NCBI RefSeq assembly: GCF_030817215.1
Contig: NZ_JAUSZA010000001.1
Span: forward strand, 6,112,501 to 6,176,500
Direction: 5' to 3'
DNA from: Paenibacillus sp. V4I3
GTDB taxonomy: Bacteria; Bacillota; Bacilli; Paenibacillales; NBRC-103111
DNA length: 64,000 nucleotides
Part shown: piece after piece, positions 27,673-35,466 of the stretch
Layout of the letters: every line of letters begins with the position of its first letter
How positions within the stretch are numbered: the first letter of the stretch is position 1
Notes under the pieces: generated by a model
The model's database searches: none
What the model was told of the DNA's origin: nothing
Seen by the model: only the letters and a program-made list of their open reading frames with translations
Made by a program: the position numbers and the translations under genes

Positions 27673-27954
27673 TTATGATTGGGATTCTTCTCGGTGATGT
27701 TGATGATGTTCCACAATATTCGCCGCTTCCATTAATTCTCGCATGACATCGGACTGCAGCTGTGGATTGATATATAGACCTTTCACAAATAACTGCCCCT
27801 TTTCACTAGAGGTATATCGCGGAGGGATTTTATTTAAAACCAAAGCAAGCACGTCTTCTTTGCAAGTATTGCAATCGCATTTCATTTCATAGTTTTTTTG
27901 AAACTCTTCAAACAAATTCATCACTATCGTTTCCATTGCATTGAAGACTGCCAT
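27673..27954 (-). CDS. ComFB-family late competence protein
   Basis: This 93-residue protein matches the ComFB family: an amphipathic N-terminus (NAMETIVMNLFEEF), the CDCNTCKEDVLALVLNKIPP block with three cysteines, then PRYTSSEKGQLFVKG. ComFB lies in the comF operon of B. subtilis, but its function is unclear, and many relatives are stand-alone genes as here. The ATG at 27954 is chosen because AAGGGG lies eight bases upstream. The C-terminal tail is His/Glu-rich (EHHQHHREESQS), which may bind metal but could be without function. Confidence 0.85.
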   Translation of the reverse strand: MAVFNAMETIVMNLFEEFQKNYEMKCDCNTCKEDVLALVLNKIPPRYTSSEKGQLFVKGLYINPQLQSDVMRELMEAANIVEHHQHHREESQS

Positions 27955-28021
27955 TATGGGTACCCCTTCTTCATTCAACTATATCTCTATTATAACTCAT
28001 TTCCTCCTAAATCAAAAAGTT

Positions 28022-28060
28022 ATCAAAAAGAAGAGGCCACACGGATGCGTGCAGCCTCTT
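28022..28060 (-). terminator. Terminator after the alpha-L-rhamnosidase gene
   Basis: AAGAGGC-tgc-ACG pairs with CGT-gtg-GCCTCTT, and CTTTTTGAT follows on the minus strand. Confidence 0.8.
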
Positions 28061-28072
28061 ATATCCTCTTTC

Positions 28073-30748
28073 TTAACAAGTAATGGCGTATGTGCCTGAT
28101 CCAAGTTTTAACCGCAGCTCTCCATCACTTTCCACTGCTGATAAGACTCCTGATGCGGACTGGGCTGCTTGACCATTAACGGATGCCAATGCTAATGTCG
28201 CCCCTCTCAATGTTGCATGGCCTGTCGTATTCGAAGGTAGTTGGAACTCATAAACGACTCTGCCATCGGCCTCTTTCTTCCATTCACTGCGTATCTTACC
28301 GTAGCTGGAATAGAGCGATGCTTTCGCGTATTCAAGGCCGGAATCGGGTCGCGGACGGAAATGAATCCGTTTGTATCCGGGCTGCTGATCATCGGAATCG
28401 AGACCCGCCACTACGCGGTACAGCCAATCCCCAATGGACCCATACGCATAATGGTTATAGGAGTTCATATCATCACTCCAAAATGATCCATCCGGCTTGA
28501 TGCCATCCCAGTGCTCCCAGATGGTGGTTGCTCCCTTGTGAATGGCGTACAGCCATGATGGATAATCTTCTTGTTGAACTAACTTAACGGCCAGATCATG
28601 GTAGCCATTTTCGGATAATACATGACACAGATACGGCGTACCTACGAAACCGGTCGTCAGGTGATTCTTCTGCTCCACGACATATTCCGCTAACGTCTTT
28701 GCTAATCGATCACGCGTACTTCCTTTCACGAGTCCGAACATCAGTGGGAGTATGTGTGCTGTCTGTGTATGCGCGGCCAAACGTCCGCTTGGTGTAAGAA
28801 ATTCTTGTGTGAAAGCTTCAACAATACGCTCATAAAGCTCACTGTACGTAGCCACATCCTCGATGCGTCCCAGCACTTCCGCAGCTTTCACGAAGAGCGA
28901 AGTCGAATAGGCATAGTAGCATGTCGCGATTAAATCCCTAGGGGTCGCTCCTACATAGCTGCCTTCTTTGGCATCAAGCCCCAGCCAATCACCAAAGTGA
29001 AATCCTGTATTCCACAGATACTCATTCTCTCCTTGGCTTCGCATGTACGTAATCCACGCTTTCATGCTGTCATACTGCTGCTCCAGAACACGCTTATCGC
29101 CATAAACTTGGTATATCGTCCATGGGCATATGACTGCTGCATCCCCCCATGCAGAGGAAGAGTGGTCATTCGAATCAAGTACGTCCGGGATTACGAATGG
29201 AACACCACCATTCTCATGCTGATCTGCTTTTAAGTCACGCAGCCATTTTGTGAAAAATAAAGCCACATCATAATTAAATGCTGCCGTGCGAATAAATACT
29301 TGCGCATCTCCGGTCCAACCCAGCCGCTCATCCCGCTGCGGGCAATCCGTCGGTACATCCAGGAAGTTGCCTCTTTGTCCCCATACAATATTTTGCTGAA
29401 GTTTATTCAGTAAGGGATGGGAACACTCAAAAGTGCCGCTAGCTGCCATGTCCGTATGAATAACATGTCCCGTGAATCGCTCTGCATCGAATGCTACATC
29501 CTTGGGCCAGCCTACCACTTTGACATATCGAAAGCCTTGAAACGAGAAATGGGGTTCATATTGTTCTTCCCCGCCACCTTTGCATATATAAGTAACCGTC
29601 TGCTTCGCATGACGCAAGTTCCCAATATAGAAGTTCCCTTCTTGATCCAACACCTCTGCATGCAGCAGCTGAAGACGAGTTCCAACGGGCAGCTCCAATC
29701 GCATGCGCACTTTTCCGACCATATTTTGCCCAAAATCAAGAACGGTTTCACCAGAAGGAGTTTCAATAACCGTTATCGGCTTCAAATGTTGGGTAATGCG
29801 TGATGGCTCATTCTCTTGCATGACTAGGATGTCTTTGGAATGATCAAGAACCGTTACCGGGGACCAATTATCGTCCTGATACGTCGACATGCTCCACCCA
29901 CTAAGCTCCAAGTTAGCATCATAGGTTTCTCCATGGTACAGCTCAGACATCCGAATCGGTCCTAATGAAGCGCGCCAAGAATCATCACTAACGATAATTT
30001 CTGAGGTTCCATCTATGTATTCAATATATAATTGAAGGAAAAGAGCTCTAACGTCACCAAAAATATTTCGTTGATTCTTCCAAGCCAAATTACCTTTGTA
30101 CCAACCGTTTGCCAGCACGGCGCCAATGGTATGGTTTTCACCTTGCTGCAGCAGGCTAGTTACCTCATACGTCTGAACCTGCAGTCGGTGGCGGTAGCTG
30201 GTCCAGCCGGGTGTAAACTCCCAATCCCCCACACGAGTTCCGTTGACTTCAAGCTCATAAATGCCTAGACTCGTTGCATAAATAGTCGCTTTACGAATTC
30301 CCTTACGTGCTGAGAATGTCTTCCTCAAATAGAATGCTTCATCTGCGTTCGGATCAATGGAAGCTGCATCAGGTGTAATCCACTTTGCAGTCCAATCAGC
30401 TGAGCTTAGCTGCCCCATTTCCCAGAAAGCGATTTCACTCCAAGGCGATTGCAAACCAGACTGATCCCACACTTTGACACGATAAAAGTAACGGTTTCGC
30501 GGCAGCAGCTGTTGACCCTCAAAAACAACAAGCACAGATTGTTCCGATTGTATGTGACCGGAATCCCAAACCAAACGACTCGGTTCGAAAGAATTTTCAT
30601 CCCTACTAACCTGGATGTGATAAGCTGATTGGATCGTATGATTGAAGTCCGAATCTAGTTGCCAAGTAAAGCGAGGCTGGGTCGTATCCAATCCAATCGG
30701 GTTGACGCGGTATTCGCATGTTAAGTTAGAAATATTGAGTGTCGTCAT
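28073..30748 (-). CDS. GH78 alpha-L-rhamnosidase
   Basis: This 891-residue enzyme follows the GH78 order: N-terminal beta-sandwich (NPIGLDTTQPRFTWQLDS), a rhamnosidase N domain with KATIYATSLGIYELEVNG, a concanavalin-like domain (VLDFGQNMVGKVRM), then the (alpha/alpha)6 catalytic domain. The signature DVPTDCPQRDERLGWTGD contains the catalytic acidic residues, and a late beta domain closes the protein. There is no signal peptide, so it should release L-rhamnose from imported oligosaccharides or glycosides in the cytoplasm. It has its own terminator and no transporter beside it. It has ample room for a promoter in the divergent gap to 30978. Confidence 0.93.
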   Translation of the reverse strand: MTTLNISNLTCEYRVNPIGLDTTQPRFTWQLDSDFNHTIQSAYHIQVSRDENSFEPSRLVWDSGHIQSEQSVLVVFEGQQLLPRNRYFYRVKVWDQSGLQSPWSEIAFWEMGQLSSADWTAKWITPDAASIDPNADEAFYLRKTFSARKGIRKATIYATSLGIYELEVNGTRVGDWEFTPGWTSYRHRLQVQTYEVTSLLQQGENHTIGAVLANGWYKGNLAWKNQRNIFGDVRALFLQLYIEYIDGTSEIIVSDDSWRASLGPIRMSELYHGETYDANLELSGWSMSTYQDDNWSPVTVLDHSKDILVMQENEPSRITQHLKPITVIETPSGETVLDFGQNMVGKVRMRLELPVGTRLQLLHAEVLDQEGNFYIGNLRHAKQTVTYICKGGGEEQYEPHFSFQGFRYVKVVGWPKDVAFDAERFTGHVIHTDMAASGTFECSHPLLNKLQQNIVWGQRGNFLDVPTDCPQRDERLGWTGDAQVFIRTAAFNYDVALFFTKWLRDLKADQHENGGVPFVIPDVLDSNDHSSSAWGDAAVICPWTIYQVYGDKRVLEQQYDSMKAWITYMRSQGENEYLWNTGFHFGDWLGLDAKEGSYVGATPRDLIATCYYAYSTSLFVKAAEVLGRIEDVATYSELYERIVEAFTQEFLTPSGRLAAHTQTAHILPLMFGLVKGSTRDRLAKTLAEYVVEQKNHLTTGFVGTPYLCHVLSENGYHDLAVKLVQQEDYPSWLYAIHKGATTIWEHWDGIKPDGSFWSDDMNSYNHYAYGSIGDWLYRVVAGLDSDDQQPGYKRIHFRPRPDSGLEYAKASLYSSYGKIRSEWKKEADGRVVYEFQLPSNTTGHATLRGATLALASVNGQAAQSASGVLSAVESDGELRLKLGSGTYAITC

Positions 30749-30977
30749 TCAAAACTCCTCCTACTTTTATCAAAATGTCTTTGTGTCCAATTCATAAAGT
30801 AAGCATCAATAAGTCCTATTGTAGAGTATCATATGACGCAATATGAAGGTGGATTCAGACAATCTTATAGGTAGAATACGACATGGAACATTTATTTTTT
30901 CGGCTTCCCCTCAATTTAGGAATCGCATGCGAATAGTATACAGTTATCGTCAATTCATGTAAGGGCAGGAGCTTAAG

Positions 30978-31502
30978 ATGTTACAAAAAACACATAGTAT
31001 TGCCGGATTCATTTCCGCGGAAATCGTTCTCACGTATCAAGATATTAGTTTCTTCACATGGGATGCAGCTGGGGCTCTTTTACTTGGATGTTTGGCAGGC
31101 ACGTTAGCGGATGTCGATAAGCCAGGTTCTACCATGGCGAAGGTTCTTTTTCCTTTATCTGCTCTGCTGAGTCTGCTGAAGGTAAAGCATAGAACTGTCA
31201 CCCATTCCATGCTTTTTCTACTACTCTTAGTCGTAATTGCAATGCCCTTATCTCCTTTATATTTCTGGGTATTCATCCTCTCTTACGCGTCGCACTCGTT
31301 TATCGATTTATTCAATGATAGAGGGGTTCAGCTCTTCTGGCCTATTCCATTTAAGATTCGTCTACTCCCAAAATGGATAGCCATTGACACGGGTTCAGTG
31401 AGCGAGACCGTTTTCCGTTGGTTACTTCTGGCTTTGAGTCTAATCATCCCTTTTTGGACTTATGTACTACCGCAAATCTTGCGTCATAGCGCTTTGTTTT
31501 AA
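30978..31502 (+). CDS. YdjM-like membrane-bound metal-dependent hydrolase
   Basis: This 174-residue protein has three to four membrane segments and the DUF457/YdjM motifs: CLAGTLADVDKPGS and HRTVTHSM, which supply Asp and His for a possible metal site. YdjM proteins are poorly characterised inner-membrane proteins, in some bacteria part of the SOS response; no LexA box was found here. GGCAGGAG lies upstream of the ATG. Its stop overlaps the stop of the convergent gene at 31499, leaving no room for a terminator. Confidence 0.85.
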   Translation: MLQKTHSIAGFISAEIVLTYQDISFFTWDAAGALLLGCLAGTLADVDKPGSTMAKVLFPLSALLSLLKVKHRTVTHSMLFLLLLVVIAMPLSPLYFWVFILSYASHSFIDLFNDRGVQLFWPIPFKIRLLPKWIAIDTGSVSETVFRWLLLALSLIIPFWTYVLPQILRHSALF

Positions 31503-31984
31503 TGTGTTGCAACAATATAATCCCCATTGGCATTGAGCAGAAATTGCGCATGATAAGCTCCTTGAGCGTCGGGCTCAGCTAAACTCTGAACGATCTCGCC
31601 AACTGCAGGAACACCTAAGAAGTCGTTCAAATCCTTCTTCATCGTCGATTGGAAAAGGATCTCGACTTCTTTTCCCCGATTTCTCGGAGAAATAACAGGA
31701 TGGCTCAAAGGAATTGGATTATTCTCATCCAATAATTCAGAGTGGTGCAGCAGATGACTCGGAACTTCCAAATTGTCAGGAACGGAGACCAATAAAATCG
31801 TTTCTGTATCATTGGTTTTTACTTGCATAACCATTCCTGCCACATAAGCTGGACCTGGTTGAATTTCTTCCATCGACATCATACTTTTCTCAGGAGAAAT
31901 GAATGCAAACAGCACAAACAGAGGAAATAAATGAATGAGACTCTTCTTGAACTCTTCCTTGTAGCGGCACTTTGACATATTCAT
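31499..31984 (-). CDS. Membrane-anchored protein of unknown function
   Basis: This 161-residue protein has a charged N-terminus, one hydrophobic segment at about residues 17-31 (IHLFPLFVLFAFI), and an extracellular region of about 125 residues containing EILFQSTMKKDLNDFLG and ending ANGDYIVATH. I recognise no family. GAGGGAG lies six bases before the ATG, and the first methionine is preferred. Its 3' end overlaps by four bases with the convergent YdjM-like gene. Confidence 0.75.
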   Translation of the reverse strand: MNMSKCRYKEEFKKSLIHLFPLFVLFAFISPEKSMMSMEEIQPGPAYVAGMVMQVKTNDTETILLVSVPDNLEVPSHLLHHSELLDENNPIPLSHPVISPRNRGKEVEILFQSTMKKDLNDFLGVPAVGEIVQSLAEPDAQGAYHAQFLLNANGDYIVATH

Positions 31985-32200
31985 TGTATGCTCCCTCTTT
32001 CGATTAAATTAAAATATCACGATTCATTACATTCGTTAGTTATCCTTACCCCGTTTATAAGTTTTTGAAAACTAAATGTAACGATTTTATGGAAAAAGAA
32101 AATAGATTGTCCAAAAGTCATTTTGGGATGTTATTCCTCTCTCCCCTTCCTGCAAAATACTATGCTATGGTGGTAACCAGAATTTACTGAGGGAACGTCA

Positions 32201-32338
32201 ATGCGCTATTTGGACGAAAAACACCCAAAATCAGTTCCTCTCATTCGATTTCAAGCGCCGATTTCCCAAAATAACGAATCGACGTTCTGCTTACTAGTGG
32301 CTGGGTGGTTTTTATCGGCAGAAAAAACAAAAAAATGA
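32201..32338 (+). CDS. Possible small protein, 45 residues
   Basis: An ATG is preceded by GAGGG with a seven-base spacer and opens a 45-codon frame (MRYLDEKHPKSVPL, ending WFLSAEKTKK). Its end runs into a terminator whose A tract supplies the last codons. There is no recognised family. It could be a real small gene or the remains of a larger one next to the deletion scar at 32408-33375. Confidence 0.3.
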   Translation: MRYLDEKHPKSVPLIRFQAPISQNNESTFCLLVAGWFLSAEKTKK

Positions 32339-32371
32339 GAAGGCAATTAACCTTGCCACCTCATTTTTTTG
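32327..32371 (+). terminator. Bidirectional terminator
   Basis: AAAAATGAG-aa-GGCAA pairs with TTGCC-ac-CTCATTTTT over a six-base loop. It closes the possible small gene at 32201 and may serve the RidA remnant on the other strand. Confidence 0.8.
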
Positions 32372-32407
32372 TTTTTCTGTGCCCCTAAAAGACAGCCCCT
32401 TTGTTTG

Positions 32408-32560
32408 TTACCCCTGAGAGGTAATCTCAAAAATAGTATCAACGACAAGAGGCAGATTATCTCGTAATGAATTTGCTCCTAGAACCGATCGAGCATGAGC
32501 CCCCTTCTCGCCGAATACCTCCTGCATAAGATCAGAGAGCTGCCTCGAAACTAATTGGAC
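32408..32560 (-). pseudogene. RidA (YjgF/YER057c) family C-terminal remnant
   Basis: About 48 codons ending in TAA give LSDLMQEVFGEKGAHARSVL, then GANSLRDNLPLVV and DTIFEI. This is the C-terminal third of a RidA-type enamine/imine deaminase, including the conserved HARS region. The first 80 or so residues are absent; the frame runs straight into a MocR-type fragment on the other strand with no start codon in a sensible place. RidA removes reactive enamines formed by PLP enzymes, which fits its neighbour being a PLP-type regulator. Confidence 0.8.
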
Positions 32561-32562
32561 AA

Positions 32563-33375
32563 TCCGCACGAGTCGCTTTTGAAAAGAATGCCATTGCTCA
32601 GGTCGATGATATATTTACACAGAACGGGTATACGGTTGTCCCATTTCCGCTAAGTGAAAATGATCCGTCTATTGCTGAGATCATTCCCACAAATATAGAC
32701 GCGGTATACGTTACTCCTTCCCACCGGCCCTCAGGAAACCCTTTATCCTATGCGATTAGGCAGGAACTGATTCACTGGGCATATCACAATCAAAGCCATA
32801 TTATTGAAGATGATTATGATGGGGAATTCCGTCATGCTGGCAAAACTATTCCTTCCCTTCAAGGCCTTGATCAGCATGGTGTGGTCATTTATATCGGAAC
32901 ATTCTCCAAAGCTTTCACGCCTGCATTACGAATGAATTATATGGTGCTGCCTCATCAACTATTGCCTAATCTTCAATCTATGGAACGCACGCTCTCAAGC
33001 CCATCACGTATAGATCAACTCGCCATGGCTCTGTTCATGGAACGTGGACATTGGTACCGTCATATCAGGCGTATGCGCAATACGTATCGGAAAAAAAATG
33101 AGAAAATGCTCAAGCTAATACACGCTCATCTAGGCTCTCTTGTTCAAATAGAAGGCGAGGGAGCTGGACTGCACATTGAATTGACGGTCAATCGTTCATG
33201 TTCAGCAGAAAAGTTAAAAGACCTTGCCCTTGCTAAAGGGGTTCGTGTTTACAGCTCTCAACAAGATGAGATACCCAATAACAAAAAGCCCAAGATTTAC
33301 TTGGGCTTTGGTAGTATAACCATAACGAATATGGAGATCGGGATTCAATTACTAAAAGCAGCTTGGATACGATGA
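32563..33375 (+). pseudogene. MocR/PdxR-type (GntR plus aminotransferase) regulator, 5'-truncated
   Basis: The frame is open through about 270 codons with strong similarity to the PLP-binding aminotransferase half of MocR regulators: VAFEKNAIAQVDDIF, TPSHRPSGNPLS, HIIEDDYDGEFRHAG, and GTFSKAFTPALRMNYM, where the Lys is the PLP-binding residue. The GntR helix-turn-helix and the start of the aminotransferase domain, about 200 residues, are missing. An internal ATG at 32881 could give a 164-residue product, but it would lack the DNA-binding part. It was probably divergent from the RidA gene and lost its 5' end with it. Confidence 0.8.
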
Positions 33376-35121
33376 TTATTGCATCGGAACCGATATTTGG
33401 AAACAGATGCAGCCGTCTGCTACAGACACTTCGATGGTCCCTTTGTAATACTCGATTCGTTCTTTCACAACTGATAGACCAAGCCCCTGGTGCTCACCGT
33501 CACCTTTAGTGCTGTAGCCAATCGTGAACATTTTGTTATAATCATCAAGTTGGAACTCGGGATGAACCGGGTTGGTGACGGATATGGTTAAATGGTTTGA
33601 CTCCGACCATCCGTTAACCATGACTTCACGTTCGTCTGGTGGGAATTTATTGACCTCATCAAATGCATTATCAATCAAGTTCCCAATAATTTTCACGATA
33701 TCAACGGATTTCACACCTAATGACAAGCCTTCTAAGCCGGTAAAATGGTAATCGAAATCGATTTTGGTTCTCATGGCAAGCGCAATCTTTGCTTGGATAA
33801 GAGCCGCGATAGCTGGATGCCCGATTCGAATGATATCGTTCACTTCGTTGATTTCTTCAATTAATTCCTTCATGTATTTCATTTGGTCTTCTTTTTTCCC
33901 TTTAGACAGCAGAGCATACATGGTTTGTACATGGTTTAGAAAGTCATGCCGTTGACTGCGTATCGTAGCAAACATGAGATCCACGTTTTGAATGTACATT
34001 TCTTGTGTGGACTGGACAGCTGTTTCTCGGCTTTTCGAAATAAATCGGAAAACCAAATATATTAATACACAGCTAAAAATCGTAAATAGAACAATGAGAA
34101 CTGTAAGCTGAACGAGCTGCTTGTTTAAAGTGCGTTGAATCGTTTGATAATCCGAGACGATGGTAATCACATAAGGAACTTCCCTTTGAACTTCGGTCAT
34201 TTTTTTCTTAACAGGTACATACATGAACGTTTTCAGAATGGGCTTCCCATTCCAACTCTCCACAACGCTAACTGGTTTATTTTCCAGTATGGACTCCTTG
34301 TAATTATCCAAATCTTTCGAACTCGTTATGTTATATGTACCAAATAAAACCGGGCGGTCATAGACGGAAATGAATGGAACCCCACTACTGTCTTTATACT
34401 CAATCGGCTTTGTACCAAAAGTTACTCCGTTTAGTCCCGATATTTCCAAAATATCTGGATTCGAAGCGAGCGTTTTCTTCACGATCGTATCCGCGCCTAC
34501 GATTTGCTTGAATTTCTGAATTTTATCCGCATTGACGAACACACATATTAAATAATTAGTGCTTCCATCATAAAAGTACCCAAACTTACTAACATTGCTT
34601 GAACCTGAAGCTGGAACATCATAGATACCCGACCAGAAATTAGGCAGCTTTTGCCCCTCAGCAATCGTAACTTGATGGTTATCCAGAAGCTGGTTAAAAG
34701 CCGTAAACCAATAACCGAATGATTTGGTACTTGTAATCTGAAGCTCTTTGGGCTCGGATGACTTACTTATCATAATATCATCACCATTTCGCTTCATCAG
34801 CGAGAAACCATCGACACCTGCTTGCCTGGCAAGCTGAACTAATTGTTCATTCGTAACTTTATCAATATCCGGATCTAGCTGACTCTTGGCGAAAAGCGCG
34901 ACAGAACGAAGATTCTCACCGATTAAATCTTCTACAAAAAATGAACCTTCCTCTGATTGCTCAATGGATGTGCGGATTTGACTCGCAGTCGATTCCATGC
35001 GTTCAGATAACGCTTGCGTTAAGAGCGATTTCGTGAACCAATAATAAGAGGTGTTATTCGTTACAAGCAATAAAATAACAATAGCAAAGGTGACATAAAT
35101 GACTTTGGTGTTGATTCTCAT
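33376..35121 (-). CDS. Orphan membrane sensor kinase with Spo0B/CitA-like phosphoacceptor helix
   Basis: This 581-residue protein has a membrane segment at about residues 9-27, an extracellular region to about 335, a second membrane segment near 338-360, then SQRHDFLNHVQTMYALLSKG, the RHDxxNHLQ-type helix of Spo0B/CitA/DcuS-like kinases, and a C-terminal ATPase (NLIDNAFDE, GLGLSVVKERIEYY). The phosphoacceptor would be the His in RHDFLNH. No response regulator gene is adjacent, unlike the usual CitAB/DcuSR pairs. It ends immediately beside the truncated MocR gene. It may signal to a distant regulator such as a sporulation or metabolic one (inference). Confidence 0.88.
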   Translation of the reverse strand: MRINTKVIYVTFAIVILLLVTNNTSYYWFTKSLLTQALSERMESTASQIRTSIEQSEEGSFFVEDLIGENLRSVALFAKSQLDPDIDKVTNEQLVQLARQAGVDGFSLMKRNGDDIMISKSSEPKELQITSTKSFGYWFTAFNQLLDNHQVTIAEGQKLPNFWSGIYDVPASGSSNVSKFGYFYDGSTNYLICVFVNADKIQKFKQIVGADTIVKKTLASNPDILEISGLNGVTFGTKPIEYKDSSGVPFISVYDRPVLFGTYNITSSKDLDNYKESILENKPVSVVESWNGKPILKTFMYVPVKKKMTEVQREVPYVITIVSDYQTIQRTLNKQLVQLTVLIVLFTIFSCVLIYLVFRFISKSRETAVQSTQEMYIQNVDLMFATIRSQRHDFLNHVQTMYALLSKGKKEDQMKYMKELIEEINEVNDIIRIGHPAIAALIQAKIALAMRTKIDFDYHFTGLEGLSLGVKSVDIVKIIGNLIDNAFDEVNKFPPDEREVMVNGWSESNHLTISVTNPVHPEFQLDDYNKMFTIGYSTKGDGEHQGLGLSVVKERIEYYKGTIEVSVADGCICFQISVPMQ

Positions 35122-35204
35122 GAAGTTTCACACTTTCTTTTTAATGTAAACTCAATATTACAGCTTAGACGTGAAATAAAGTTCGTTTTTTTTCGACACA
35201 AACC

Positions 35205-35219
35205 GAGGGAATATCCCTC
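35205..35219. repeat. Short perfect palindrome in the kinase/helicase gap
   Basis: GAGGGA-ATA-TCCCTC lies 84 bp upstream of the orphan kinase gene. It could be an operator or a weak terminator (TTT follows on the plus strand). Confidence 0.35.
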
Positions 35220-35319
35220 TTTCAGTAGTATAGTTGGATACGAAAGCGTTGTCTATCTATTAATATACACACACTAAAACGTTTGGTAATATAGGGAAGA
35301 AATTTATAGAATTAAGATC

Positions 35320-35361
35320 ATGCAGTCCATTCTCCTTTCGGAAATAGGCTGCATTTTTTTC
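35320..35361 (+). terminator. Terminator-like hairpin upstream of the helicase gene
   Basis: ATGCAG-t-CC pairs with GGCTGCAT and has an inner TCC/GGA stem; a run of seven T follows. No coding frame lies before it on this strand, so it may end a short leader RNA or a small RNA. It stands 106 bases before the helicase start. The rest of the 345-base gap (35122-35466) shows nothing else clear. Confidence 0.6.
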
Positions 35362-35466
35362 TTGATTAGAATGCTTGTTTTTCCTGAGAACGAATGTTTG
35401 GTATAATGAATTCAACAAATAACAATTCCGGAACATATCTATTTTTCAAAAGGAAGGATCAAGGTA

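Noticed and set aside
30919..30935. Palindrome TCGCATGCGA upstream of the YdjM-like gene as a LexA (SOS) box
   Set aside because: It does not fit the Bacillus LexA box CGAACN4GTTCG; YdjM is SOS-linked in some species but this site gives no support.
32881..33375. Intact 164-residue aminotransferase-like gene
   Set aside because: Homology to MocR continues upstream of this ATG to about 32563, so it is an internal methionine of a truncated gene.
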